A DNA stretch of 64,000 bases from Nannobrachium achirus. Lineage: Eukaryota; Chordata; Actinopteri; Myctophiformes; Myctophidae. Location of the stretch: the NCBI GenBank assembly GCA_963921795.1, contig OY997651.1:40116356-40180355 (forward strand). Reading direction: 5' to 3'. Below are positions 24,430 through 38,600 of the stretch, one piece after another. A program made the position numbers and the translations under genes. The notes beneath the pieces were generated by a model, which had not been told where the DNA came from, did not search any database, and worked only from the letters and a program-made list of their open reading frames with translations. Every line of letters starts with the position of its first letter. Position 1 is the stretch's first letter.

Positions 24430-24872
24430 TACTAAACCACTGAGCAAATGAATTGCTGAATGGTGGCCACACGGTGGCAGCATTGCCGCATTTATTTGTA
24501 TCTGTTAACCTAGCTTTCTGTCTGTGTGCCATCACCATGGATTCCTGTCCATGTCATTTGGATGCAGTTGGAAGGTTTTATCTATTTAATGTATATCCTT
24601 GTGACGTAGATTCTATATGTCATTCAGAAGAAGGGACCTCATTTCATGCCTGATTTTGAGACAGAGGAGCACTAAAACAGAGAGTGGGAAGGGGAGGTTT
24701 CAAGTCAGGAAGTATTTTCATCCAATTCCAGTATATCAGACAGAAAAGCAGAAATGAGAGAACACTGACTTATGCAACCAATAAAAAGAATGTACAGAAA
24801 TTAAATGCATTTAGTAGTGCATGAATGGGCATGACCACTTAAACCCAAGTATATTTTTTGTTGTACTTATTT
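24430..24872 (-). repeat. Inverted segment of the duplication, homologous to 9256-10385
   Basis: 24435-24490 is the reverse complement of 10308-10370 (shared TGCTGCCACCGTGTGGCCACC). 24610-24872 is the reverse complement of about 9256-9595, including the ends GTACAACAAA and GAGGTCCC. The middle of the unit 1 block is missing here. It is bordered on the right by a fragment of a TTAA-type MITE (24885-25082), after which direct homology resumes at 25083 (matching 10548). Confidence 0.75.
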
Positions 24873-24884
24873 TATTTATTTATA

Positions 24885-25082
24885 ATTCACTTTTAGTTTT
24901 TTGTTGCATTCCTAAGACAATCGTTTTGTTATATAAAATGTACCCCCATTGATGGGAGTAAATTTACTATAATCACATTTTTGTCTTAGGAATGCGACAT
25001 GTACCAAAAGATTATTATTGAACTCAAGTCTCCATGAGTAATCAATAGAAATGTTATTTGGGGGGTGAACTACTCCTTTAAC
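24885..25082. mobile_element. Fragment of the TTAA-type MITE between the FAAH2 copies
   Basis: It matches the right two-thirds of the element at 11441-11691, ending GGGGTGAACTACTCCTTTAA, and sits exactly between the inverted segment and the point where direct homology of unit 2 resumes. Confidence 0.65.
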
Positions 25083-25271
25083 TTTAAGCCTTAAGGCTAC
25101 ATTAAATTGTTACTTAGTCCTTAAGTGCCCTTTTGCAGCATAGTTAATGGTGAATCTTCGATTACATTTTACCATGAAGTAAGTTACTCAATCATTTAAC
25201 AAAGCAAGTGCTGCAACTCTCTAAATTGGCCAATTCCAATGCTGGAATGATGGTGTTGCGCATCTAAATAA

Positions 25272-25340
25272 ATAGTAGCGCTGCAAGCTCACAACACCAT
25301 GCACCCGCAACGAGTTGTGAGCTTGTAGGTTGGCTATTTT
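25272..25340 (+). repeat. Hairpin 158 bp upstream of the FAAH2-B start codon
   Basis: Arms GCAAGCTCACAAC and GTTGTGAGCTTGT, with the outer arms AATAG and CTATTTT. Orthologous to the copy A hairpin. Confidence 0.75.
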
Positions 25341-25497
25341 AGGGGCTCAACACTGTCATATGACGAAGTAGAATCAGGCATGATGATTATCACATACATG
25401 ATTCTGCTGTAATTTCACACCGGATAAACTGGCGGTGCCAGTTTGCCTGTCAGCCCAGGAGAATTGGTTCCGTCCTATTCACTGTCTAGACATCATC

Positions 25498-28400
25498 ATG
25501 GCACTGACTCGTCTAGAGGGGGTCCGTGCGTGGCTCCTGCGGGCCCTCATGGGCTTTTTCTACGGACTGTTTTGGCTCCTGTCTCCCTGGAGGCGCTCAG
25601 GCTCGGGGTCCAGAAAGCTCCCACCTGTTACAAACCCACTGCTCAAACTGTCTGCCACGCTGCTCGCACACAAGATTCGACACAGAGAGGTGGGCTACGT
25701 AATATACATTATTTTCCGATTTGCTTCCATTTAATGTTTCCTGATTTTATGTTTTAAAGCTCTTTAATGTAGCCTACAGAACTTTGAGCTACATGTTTTG
25801 CATGAAAATTGCCATTATTATTATTAGTATTTAGTATACGTTTTTAGACCCCTTTTAGGGAGCTCAGTCAATAGGCTGCCCCTTAATTTCATTTAAAAAA
25901 ACTAAGCCACTTATTTTAACAGTAGGCTATTATAGCGGGTTGATGATTTTGGTAAAGGTTACTTTCATTGTCATTCTAACAACCGTTTTTCAGTTTTTGA
26001 TATACTGTATAAGCTACTGTGTAGTTTGACTTGCCCAAGCTGTAGTTCCTTTCCCAGTGAACTGACCTTACAGGTGAAACCTGCCCACAGGTTTCACCTG
26101 TAAGCTCAGATGGGTGCACTTTGTTGACTGGGGTTCCTAGGGGTTTATACACATATACTAAATGTATATAATTTATTTCCCTCTAACTGTTGTTTTTATG
26201 ACTCTTGTGGGTCTTGAAACCTAATGATGATAAAGCCCCTTAAAAATGGATCAGTTCTTAAATGTAGTGATATATAACAAAGTGATATTGTTTTGTTAAA
26301 AGAAGTATTAAATGCTCTCTATATTCAGATATAATTCATTGATATAGGCTAGCATGTTTGTTCAGTAACAGGAGTCTTCCTGTCTCTCCAGCTCTTTAGT
26401 AAACAGAAATTGCATTTTCAGATCAGGAATCTCAGGATACCAATTTTATCCAATCAGGAGAGAGAACTCACACAGGACACAGATGAAACAAATTGGAAGT
26501 GATGACACAAAGAAACAAGTAGACAAAATTGGACCGGGAACTGTATGAATGTAGGCTGATGAATCAATGGTTTCTCTCTTCTGATTGGCTGAAAAACTGC
26601 AACCCCCCTGAAAATGTATTTTCTGTTTATTAATAAAGAGGAGGCCAGTGTCCTGGGTTTGTACCCTGCCTTTCCCACTCTCTGCTCGGCCCCTCCCCTC
26701 CTGTGAATACTGGATTGACAGTCTGAGCTCCTCACGGTTTGACAGCTGTGAGATGATGGCCTACAGACTGCCTAGTTGGCCAGAGACTATATAAGCCTAA
26801 CTGTGTCGGTTCATAGTAGTGTAGTGTCAGGTTCACTCTTTCCAGAGTCTCTGTGTATTCGCCCTGTGACTGTGAGGTGTACCTGTGATGTATCATTAAA
26901 CTGTCCTCTGTGGTTTCCGGCCTCTACTTTGAAGTTGAGTTCTGCCGCAGCTCTAGAGCCGCATGCAGCTCTAAATGCAAATAAACATTTAATCATGAAT
27001 GCTCATTATGTATTTGTAGCCTACTTAGTCATTTTGATAGTACGCTAATATAGCTAATATAGACACTTACAGCATGTGTTGCCTTCATTACAAGGCTTAT
27101 ATAAGGCTTTAAACTTTTTAGTTTTTTGTTGTTTTTTTGGTCCAATATGGCTCTTTCAACATTTTGGGTTGCCGACCCCTGCCTTGGGATGGGTCTCATA
27201 ATATGACAAGACACAGGGAATAATGATAATTAATTAATAGTTAATTAATTCACTCTCTCTAAATGTCTTTGTCCAGGTGTCCAGTGTGGATGTGGTGCAG
27301 GCTTATATTGACAGGATTCAGGAAGTCAACCCATTAATCAACGCCATGGTAAAAGACAGGCAAGTGTTATGAAGGTAGCCACTTTAAACCTGCATGGGGT
27401 CCCTATTTTGGGGGTCATAAAGTCTGTCATTATAGGCAAAAAATGTTCCACATTTTAAAATAGCAAAGTTGTCTAAATAGTATAGGGCTTTACGATACTC
27501 TCCTCTGAACTGTCTCACATTTGCCTCTCACAACACTGGTTCTCTTGTCATCTCCACTGTCTCTCCTATGTAGGTTTGATGCTGCCCTCCAAGAGGCAGG
27601 TGAGGCAGACAAGCTGATTGCAGAGGAGACGGGTGGGGAGAAGGTCCTGGAGGACAGACTGCCTCTTCTGGGTGTCCCTCTCTCTGTCAAAGAGGCCTTC
27701 GCCCTGCAGGGTACCTAAGCTAACTGCTAACCTATAGTGCAATGTATTCAATTCATAATTATTACATAAAATACTATCTTTAATGGCTTTACTGTAGAGT
27801 GATAACCCACAAATGAGGCATGCACTGATATACAATGGGATAAGTCCATTTGGTCTTTAAAAAAGCTCATTTGGTATTTTTGTGGCTGATGTTCAAAAGC
27901 GGTTATGAGTGGTAAACTGGAAACACCAATTTCCTTTTCCAAGATGCTTGTTTTATAAAACCAAGTCCTAAAGTGTTGTAACTCCCCTATACTAGTAATG
28001 ATATTACTTCATTATCTAAAGACAAGCATGTCTGAACAACATAACTAATTTTGCACATGAATTTAGAAAGATATGTCATTTCTTATATGAAATAATCAGA
28101 TGACGGTATCTGCCTCAGAAAATAGTAAATATCAGTGCAGTTCAGTTTTCACTAGTCGGATCTCTCAGTTCCAGCTTAGTGAGACTCACCTGTGTTTAAT
28201 AGGTTTGCTTTGTTTCTCTCTTTCTACCAGGCATGCCTCATACGACAGGGCTAGTTTCCAGGCGTGGAGTGCTGGCTGCAGAAGACGCTCCACCGGTCGC
28301 CCTGTTGAAGAGAGCCGGGGCCATCCCGCTGGGCGTCACCAACACCAGCGAACTGTGCATGTGGTTTGAGTCCAACAACTACCTGTACGGCATCACCAAC

Positions 28401-29833
28401 AACCCATACGACCTGGAGAGGATACCAGGAGGCAGCTCAGGTTAGCAACTACTTGGTTTGGTTTGGTTTTTATGTAGGTACTTGTTTAGATACTGTAGTT
28501 AATGTCCACCTCCAGACAATTTTTAAATTAGGCAAAATGTTGTGGTTTTTCCACATACAAATTACAAAAAGGGCCAACCTGAGTTAGCTGAGTTGTACCA
28601 CATTGGTTCAAATGGCTAGTTTCTACAAGTGCAAAGTGGCTTTGCCTATTGGACCAAGGTATCCTTTACGTATGATTTTGAGGAAGTACAGGGACAGGGA
28701 AGCTTCCCACCACCAGTGTAAGAAGGTGAAAATGCTCTGGTGGTAAGTTCTGCACATATAACAATCTCTAGAGTCAACTTGTGGCGTAAGCTTATTGGAT
28801 TAATGGCATACAGTGTATTGAAAATTATTACCCAAACGTCCTGTCTTTTTTAAACATCTGTGATCATGCTGAACGTTAAACATAAACATAGGACAGTAAA
28901 CATCACTCTACTCATGCATCGATTGGTGAATGGTTCAGCACCACCACTGATGGACAGCGACAGGCAATGCACAATGTGATCCAGCAGCTGTATGTCCTTT
29001 TTACACCAAACCAAATACACATTTCTCTTTAAAATATAAAGATCAGAAGGCAAAGTAGATATGGCTGTACAATGAGGGGAAAGAGTCAAAAGCAAGAGAG
29101 AGAGAAGGCGAGTGAGAGGTTTGTTTTCTTTGGTCCAGGTGGAGAAGGGAGTCTGCTGGCAGCAGCAGGTGCAGTCATCGGGATCGGTTCAGATATTGGT
29201 GGCAGTATTCGTATGCCCTGTTTCTTTAACGGGATATTTGGCCATAAAACCTCTCCAGGTGAGTGGTTTTACACATACACACACCTCCCTTAAATGGGAC
29301 CGAATTTTCTCTGCATCCTCAAATGCTTAATCTATGCTGTGTCGATCATAACCGAACAAGTTTCCCTCAGTGGAAATTGAATGTTGTAGGACGCTCTTCC
29401 TAAGATGTGTCTTTTGCAGGTGTGGTGTCTAATGACAACTTTTACCCTCCGTTCACTGGGAGACAGGGGGAATACAACAGTAATGGCCCCATGTGTCGCT
29501 ATGCAGAAGACTTGGTGCCCATGCTGAAGATCATGGCTGGTCCCAACGCTCCAATGTAAGACACTAGAATTTCGGGCCCCCTTCGGGGGCCCTCAAATCT
29601 AGATCTCGGGCCCCCTCCGGGGGCCCTCACGGTATACCAGCAATCAAATGGATTTGTAATGGGTTTTTGAGAAAAACATTTTTTTTTTCAAAAAACTTTT
29701 TTTTTGGAAAAAAAAGTTTTTTGAAAAAAAGAGTTTTTTGAAAAAACAGTTTTTGGCCTAATTGTGTTATTATTATTACTATAATAGGCCTGCCAATGTT
29801 TTATTTTCATTATTTCAATGTTTTCATTTTAGC

Positions 29834-29895
<62 letters not shown>

Positions 29896-30511
29896 GACAG
29901 TATGTTGCTGTGAAGAGGTGAGTGGGCCGAACTCTAGATGTGAGTGGCCCGAAGGGCCGCCAACCTCTCCCCTCTCAGAGCGGAGCAGAGGCAGTCAGAT
30001 CATCTTGTCCATTGTTGAATCTGAAGCCTGGTTCCCGATAGTAACACAGACAGTACATTTGTAGCGGTGTAGCCTATTTGTATATTGTGATTAGTGGCTA
30101 CTGGTGCGCAACACACATCAACAGGTCCATGAGTGTTCGCGTGCGCAAGCCACGCACTCACACAGGGAGGAGGCGACGGACTATTTTGCTCTCTCTTTTT
30201 TTCTCTCTCCGTCTATTCTCACAGCTCAAATGAGTGTGTGCACTGCCCGCCCCCCCCCCCGTCTTTCTCTCTCCGTCTCTCTCTCTCGCTCTCTCCCCCT
30301 GCCCCCTCCCCTGTCTTTCTCTCTCTTTCCCTCAAACTTCCACCAAGTCCTTGCGCTGTTCTCTCTCTCTCTCCTGCCTTCTCTTGCTGCCTCCCCCCTC
30401 TCTCATTTGCGGCGTGCGAGATTTGTTGACTGTTTTTAGGTGATTCACACAGACAGAGGAAATATACACTCTGTTTCTGTCTCTCTCTCGTTTCTCTCTC
30501 TCTCGCACGTG

Positions 30512-30547
<36 letters not shown>

Positions 30548-30608
30548 CGCGCTTCTGCACTGATATGATAGTCTCTGCGCTTCTGCACTGATAGTCTCTC
30601 GGAACGTG

Positions 30609-30698
<90 letters not shown>

Positions 30699-33300
30699 CA
30701 TGGCGACGGGGGGCGAATCAGCGGACGGCTGTGCCGTGCATTCTACCGACATCGGAGCTAGCTATGAGTTGAAGTCGATGTAAAGGGGGCGTGTATGGCG
30801 TTCTACCGACATCGGAGCTAGCTATGAGTTGAAGTCGATGTAAAGGGGCGGGTATGGCTTTGGAAGTGGGATGCGGCTCTAAGAAAAATGTAATAGTAGA
30901 TGACATGTTTTCTTCTTAACTAGTTTGTACATTTACAAATGATGTTAAAGGCTAAGACATTTTGCAGGCCTATGAAAACAATCTGCAGTAATAGGTTAAC
31001 AAGTCTTATGTGGCAGTGAAGGCGCCCTTTGTATCCATAAATGCTTTAAACTGCTTTTTTTCTTATGAATCATAACTAATTTGATGCAAATTGATCATAA
31101 AGAGTGTGTGCCTGTGTGTGTGTTTAGGCTATCTTTATCCACACATGTGGACCTAAAGAAGCTGCGGGTCTTCACCATCCCACATGATGGAGGCTCAGTG
31201 TTTGTGTCTCCTGTGAACAAGCAGCTCATTCAGATCCAGAGAAAGGTGGGTTCATCAGGAGATAATTGGGCTTTATTCTTGGCCCACTCTTTTTTCCCCC
31301 TGTATCCCAAATCTCTCTGTGAAAATGTCAGATCTACAGAATAGTGACACTAGGGACCGGGTTCATGTGGTTAAGCCAAGGTTTGATTCAGGCGACTTAG
31401 GTGCCATATGGCACTTAACACACATAATACAAAGAGAGCGGGAGAGTTAGCCAATCACAGTAAAGTAGCAAGTATTTGAAAGTAAAATTTCTGCATCCAG
31501 GTTAAAACTGTCATTATGATTTATTTGCAACCACTGCTTTACACTTGCCTGGTTTAAAGCTACAATCCCTAAGATTTATGACCTTCCCGGGATTCGAACC
31601 CAGGTCTCCATTGTGGGAGACCTGGCACTTTGGATATCGTCTCTGTTGTGTTGGGTGGAAACCTCATTGTTGTGTGGAAACCTCATTGTTGGGTGGAAAC
31701 CTCATTGTTGGGTGGAAACCTCATATTTTTCAGGATTCAGATTCAAAAGAATCTGTAGATATGCAAGTTTCTGCCTGACAGCGAAGACATCATGTTCAGA
31801 GAAATACACATGTATATGCGTGTGACGTGTCTCTCCAACCCTCTGCATAGGAAAGTGACAATAATGAGTGCCGATCCTCTTCTCATGGACTATTCTCTGC
31901 TTGAGGCGCCCAGAAAAAATAAAATGCTGGACGCCAAAGGGTGCTGAAATGCACTCTGCGCTAGCTAGCAAGAGGAGCACTCCAGTAAATCTTTAGCATA
32001 GAAATGCATGGCATAAAGATGCTGGCAGCTCAAAAAACACTTTATGTGGACATGTCCCCTTAACATATTCTACCATACAGATTGGTTAAAATAATGTTTC
32101 ATTCACTAAACTAAGTTCCAGCGGGCAACTTTAAATACACATTGGCAAACAGACACACACTCACAGTTTGTTTCCTCAGGTGGTGGAGTGTCTGGAGGCT
32201 GACCTTGGCTTGAAGGTCCAGGAGGTGTGTCTCCCGGGGCTCAAACACTCCATCCAGATCTGGGTCACCTACATGGGCCTCCCAGATCAGGAGGGCAAGG
32301 TAGATTTCAGATTTCATCAAAGGGATCTTGCAGCATCTCATTTTCAAGAGGGACCCATAAAAACATTAAAAACAAAGAACATGAACAGCAGACATAAATA
32401 CGTACAAGACAAGAATACATATTCATAAATTCATACAAAGATAGATCCAAATGTGAAGATAGGGAAGTCTTGAAGCGACCGAGGGATGAGATGGATTAGA
32501 GATAGACGAAGATCATTCCAATCAGATGGAGCTTTATAGCAGAATGACCTTTGTCCAAACTCCTTAGTGGTTTTTGGTAGATCAAAGTAAGGTTATTGCA
32601 GGTGTCTAAGTGGATATGAAGGAAATAGATTGAACCAAATACTGTTTCAGGTAGGTAGGGCAATTAAAGTGCATTTAAAATGGAGAAGCCAATGCAATTG
32701 CCTTCTTGATTTGGGCTGCAGCCAATTGGGCGAGTTATACATGAGGCAACGATGAGTTCCATATCATATAGGTGGACTTGGAATATCGGTCTGACCGCAA
32801 GTGTTTTTCTTAAATTGTTTTACTCTGCTTTTAGATTTTGTCATGTCAATAAAGCGCATTTGAATTGAACTGATAGCCCATCCTCAAACCGTTTGCTCTT
32901 ACAAAACGTAATCTCTTAACCCTATATACTCCGTTGACAGGGGTCTTTGGCCCTTCCTTTTTTCGATGTCTTTTGAGCGGTGCAAACCGCTCCTATAAGT
33001 GGCTGTGCGTGTGCCTGTAGCCTTTTTCCTCAGCGTTTTGCCATAGCAAAATGTGTGTACGTAGCATCATGTTTGTCTAGTGATGTCATATGTTGTATGT
33101 CTGTAGCCTTTTCCCTCAGCGTTTTGCCATAGCAAAACATGTGTGTGTAGCATAGCCTGTACATCCTAGACTCAAATCCTAGTCTGAAGACGTTATGCAA
33201 GCACGACCACCTCTCACTTAACATTGGGTGTGATTTTTATAACATACTCTGGGTAGGGACGCTAGGGTTCATGTGGTTAAAGCACCCACCAAATATGTTT

Positions 33301-33399
<99 letters not shown>

Positions 33400-35586
33400 G
33401 AAGTGTCCACAGCCATTTGCAGAGTTGATGGGAGAGCCAGGGCGACCAGCAAGGCCCCTGTGGGAGCTGCTGAAATGGATGATGGGAAAATCGGTTCATC
33501 CTCTGCCTGCCATTGGTATGTCCCATAATAGCATGCAACACACAGTATATTCAAGTTCATGCACAGACATCTACTCCTGATAATTCACGAACGCAGTACT
33601 TGCGGCCTCTGATGGCGGAAGTAATAAAATATAGTTTAAATTGGAACTTTAAAGGTTCTACTTGCGTTCAGAGTTTTGAGATTGATTGACTGGCGTTTTG
33701 AACATATACCCTGGTCCTGACAGCATGTGAGCTTGTAGACTGGCTAATATCGGTGCATGACATGGTTACGCAGCAATTAGCAAAGTATACGTTTGTAGAT
33801 TTGCTGTACTAAACTTTTGTTATTGCGACCGAAGGTCGCATATACTCTGAAGAACCGTGTCGCTTGAGTGTCCTTCCTTCCTTCCTTCCTTCCTTCCGTA
33901 ACCTCTGTGATGTCAGTGTGATGTCAGCGAGTTGTGACATCACTTCCTGTACAGGGCGGCTACACGAAATGTGGATAACACTATATATGGAGATAGTCCA
34001 GTCCATCATGTCATATGGGACTACCGTCATAGAAAGCTCAACGTTGGGCATTTGGACATATACATGGAGAAATGGAGCGAATCTGTTTGGCCTAAACATG
34101 GTGATGTGGATAACACTATATATGGAGATAGTCTAGTCCAATATGTCATATGGGACTACCGTCATAGACAGTAGCCATTGTTAATCCGGAGTCAATGGCT
34201 GACTGTCTGTACAGGAAGTGATGTCACATGACATACTTTTTATGCCCATATATGAGTCCTAACATGGAGATGTGGATAACACTATATATGGAGATAGTCT
34301 AGTCCAATATGTCATATGGAACTACCGTCATAGACAGTAGCCATTGTTAGGTCGGAGTCAATGGCTGTCTGTCTGACTGTCTGTACAGGAAGTGATGTCA
34401 CATGACATACTTTTTATGCCCATATATGAGTCCTTCTGTACCACATCTCCATGTTTAGGCAAACTCCACACAGAAAGGCCCTATCGCCAACCCAACCTAG
34501 GGTGTGAGCGATAGGGCCTTTCTGGGTGGAGTTTGCATGTTCTCCCCGTGTCTCCTAGGGTTGATACCCTCACAAAAACATGAAAGTCCATTCCATCATG
34601 TCATATGGGACTACTGTCATAGACAGTAGCCATTGTTAGGCCAACTCAATGGACTGAGTCAAGCTCAACGTTGGGCATTTGGACCTATACATGGAGAAAT
34701 GGAGCGAATCTGTTGGCCTAACAATGGCTACTGTCTATGACGGTAGTCCCATATGACATGATGGAATGGACTTTCTCCATATATAGTGTTCTCCACATCT
34801 CCATGTTTAGGCCAAACAGATTCGCTCCATTTCTCCATGTATACTGTAGGTCCAAATGCCCAACGTTGAGCTTGACTCAGTCCATTGAGTTGGCCTAACA
34901 ATGGCTACTGTCTATGACAGTAGTCCCATATGACATGATGGAATGGACTTTCTCCATATATAGTGTTTTCCACATCTCCATGTTTAGGCCAAACAGATTC
35001 GCTCCATTTCTCCATGTATAGGTCCAAATGTCCAACGTTGAGCTTGACAACGAAACGTTTTTAACACAGACGCCCCCATATTTACATATATATATAAAAA
35101 GTATGTCATGGCTGTGTTAAGAACGTTTATGGAGGAAGAATATGGGAATATGGGACTACCGTCATAGACAGTAGCCATTGTTAGGTCGGAGTCAATGGCT
35201 GTCTGTCTGACTGTCTGTACAGGAAGTGATGTCACATGACATACTTTTTATGCCCATATATGAGTCCTTCTGTACCACATCTCCATGTTTAGGCAAACTC
35301 CACACAGAAAGGCCCTATCGCCAACCCAACCTAGGGTGTGAGCGATAGGGCCTTTCTGTGTGGAGTTTGCGTGTTCTCCCCGTGTCTCCTAGGGTTGATA
35401 CCCTCACAAAAACATGAACAAACTCCCCCCAGAATGACAACAACTAGAATCGTCAGAGAAACGCTGTGGTTGGCCAGATTGTCAAGAATTGGCGCGACCT
35501 CGCCCTTTAGGGCGAGGTTGCATGTCACCCTGAGGTCGCATTCCACCCTCGGGTGTCTTACTAGTTATAAGTATAGTAATACAAAC

Positions 35587-35652
<66 letters not shown>

Positions 35653-38600
35653 TCTACACCTTCAGGCCTGGCCCTGATGGAGATGACCCAAGCAGGCAAG
35701 CCTCCACCCTTCATCCTTCAGCAGAAGGAGCAGCTCCAGGCAGAGGTGGAGGCACTGCTGGGGACTGACGGAGTCCTCCTCTACCCCACACACCCAAACG
35801 TGGCCTCCAAGCACCACCACCCGCTGCTGAGACCCTTCGACCTTGCCTACACCGGTCAGTGACGTCATTGTAATGTCTACTGTATGTACTATGCTGCTAT
35901 ACTGAACAATCCTGAGTGTTCATTTAACTCTGTACAAACGGATCCAGAAGACAGACAGACAGTACTGCCACAAAACATTTGCCTGGTTCTAAATCAGTGG
36001 TGAGCAGCCTTTTTCGAGCACATGATCACTACTTATCCATTTTCCAAGACTGCATGATCAGCCAGTGCCAGACAGTGAAAGCCACCTTTGCCTTTACTTC
36101 TTATTATCGGCTGTTATTTAGAATACAAGCTTAGAGGTCCAACTAAGTTCAGCAGGGCTTAAGTGGTTAATAATACCAGTAAGACGCCCTAAGGTCATGC
36201 TGAAACAACAGAGACTGAAACAATATGTTCATACAAGGGCATTTCCAGATATGGGCTTAATATTGATGACATCAGGGATCTCCATATATGGGCATAAAAG
36301 GAACAAGGACGGAATTAATTTGCAAGTGAGACTCGCGTCGCGACAACCACACTGGTTATCATGAGACAGACACATTATGTCCATATATGATATGGGCTTA
36401 ATATTGATATCATCAGGGATCGTGGCCATATATGGAGCGTGACATGAGACGTGGAGCTTAACATGAGGCGTGACGCACGCACGCACGGACATGATCTACA
36501 GGTTTTCATACTAAATGCGACCTATGGTCGCAATAAAATGAAGACTGAGGCAATAATTTACCATAATATGAATGATAAAGGTAAGATCAACTCTGACAAT
36601 CTGCAGAGAAGTCTTATGCTAAATGCAGTCTTATGTCCCACTCCCTGGCTCCTGGCTCTGCTGTGCTCGTTGAACTGTTCACAGTAATCTTCCTGCCCAG
36701 CCTTGGGCCTGTAGCATTCTTTCACAGGGTCAAGCCTGTGTTCTCTCAGTTTAGGATTAGGGATCAGTTTTGGGGTTAGGGTTAGTGTTGAGGGAACATC
36801 TCGCCTGTGCTATTGCTACATTCAGCAACGCCCTCAACACCCTGACCCTCCTTTCCTTTCGTCACTGAGCCACGAAGGCCCTCTTTTTCCTCTCTAGGCA
36901 TGCTACAGCAGTCCAGTGATAAACAATGACGAACTAAATATCCTAGGAGGTTATTAAATCCCTACAGTGACAAAAAGGCCGGGGTAATATTTCAACTTTC
37001 CATGGCTATACTTTACCAAAGGGGATCTTATCTGATCATGGCAGTCGACGTTTACAAGAAACAGGAAAATGAATGAACAGGTAACAAGGAAGGCACTGAA
37101 GGGATTCACTTTGTGTCGCGCTGCGAGCTTGTACATCTGCTATTTTTTGAACATTTTTTTAAAAAGTACAAAGACAAGAGACAGACAGTCGCTTGTCTGT
37201 GCGCTTTGCACCTTAATACAAAGGCAGTACGTTTATCCGAGTTGCTCCAGTGCCTTCCTTCTTACTTTTGTTTTGCCATTGTCCTGCTCCTGTGATGGGC
37301 CCAGACCTGCCAAATCCAACCTCCTTCATCTGGTCCTAGTCAATGAACAGGGTGTTTCTATGTGACTGTGTGCTCTGCAATCTTGTGCAGAGATAACATT
37401 CATAAACCGATCACTCTGATATTTCCCAGGTGTACATAGTCTCAGGAGGTATGGGATGGGAACCTTGTGAGGTTTAGTGAAGGTCTGCACCGCCAAGTTG
37501 AGGAACAGTTTGGTAACAAAGAGTGTATTTAATTGGGACAAACAACAGAATGGACCATGGATAGAGTGTGTGATATGATATTATGTTCTGTGAAAAAAGG
37601 AGTTGAAGATGTATTCCTCAGATTAGAACAAGTTAATATTGTTATGCTAAAGCAGATACTTTTTGATAAAATCAAACATACTTGGGCAGAAGAGATCTGG
37701 AGTAGACCAAAATCTGATGTACTTTTCGAGAAATTAAATATGATTATACAACACGTAGTTCCGACGAAGCAATCTGATTGTTTGAAATAGCTCTCTACCC
37801 GTGATGATAATGAAGCAATAAGCCACAAGAGGAGAGTGGTTACATGTATTTTGTACCAAATAAAACTGTTCTATGTCACTAATAATTCACTATAAGGTCT
37901 GCTCTGCAAGAAAGTAGTCCCCAGCTACAAGAAAGTAGTTCCCGGCCAGGCTGCAGAAACAACACACCTGTTACTTGCAATCAAGTTCTCTAGTCTGGCT
38001 TCACAACACTGTGGAAAGAATTAACACACTTGTGTTTGATATAAACTGATTAAAGGTGTGGGTTATAGTCTCGCATACCACAGCAATTAAAGGGAAACCA
38101 GCCAATCAGAATCAAGGAATGGAACCAGCCGTTTTAGAATGAGCATTATGGAACGGGTCTCATCAAACAAAGACCTGCCGAGCTCCCTCTCCCAACACTA
38201 TGCTAGGCGGCTACGCTAGCGGTTTTAATGTGAAGTTCAGGGACATAGTAGCTAAATTTGACATAAAAGAATTACACATTTCTCTAACAAATATCTTAAT
38301 TACAATGAAATGGACTTTTTGACACTTGAGGGTGTTCTGCACTGCCTACGGAACTCACCTTCGGCTCGTTCCTGCAGCAACGCAGGCGTGCCGATAATCA
38401 TGATAACACACACCCTCTTGTGTAATATTGCTTAATTGTTACACAGAAAACTCTTATTTCACCAAAGAAAAATAGATCACTCTGTGCTCAGATTACAGGA
38501 GGTGTACTGTGACTTTATATTGAAAAAGGTCATGTTGGGTTGGATGAAGAAGATCGACTCTCAATGGCTCTGAACCCAGTCTCTCTTCTGTGTGAAATCA

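Noticed and set aside
26390-26940. Possible solitary LTR (TATATAAG and AATAAA/ATTAAA-like signals) in FAAH2-B intron 1
   Set aside because: I see no matching second copy, no target duplication and no retroviral or retrotransposon remains nearby, so the call is not supported.
30219-30752. 177-codon minus-strand frame rich in Arg-Glu
   Set aside because: It is the complement of CT-rich low-complexity sequence inserted in FAAH2-B intron 6; no start context or homology.
31585-31615. tRNA-like GGGATTCGAACCC in FAAH2-B intron 7
   Set aside because: No full cloverleaf on either strand; at most a degraded SINE.
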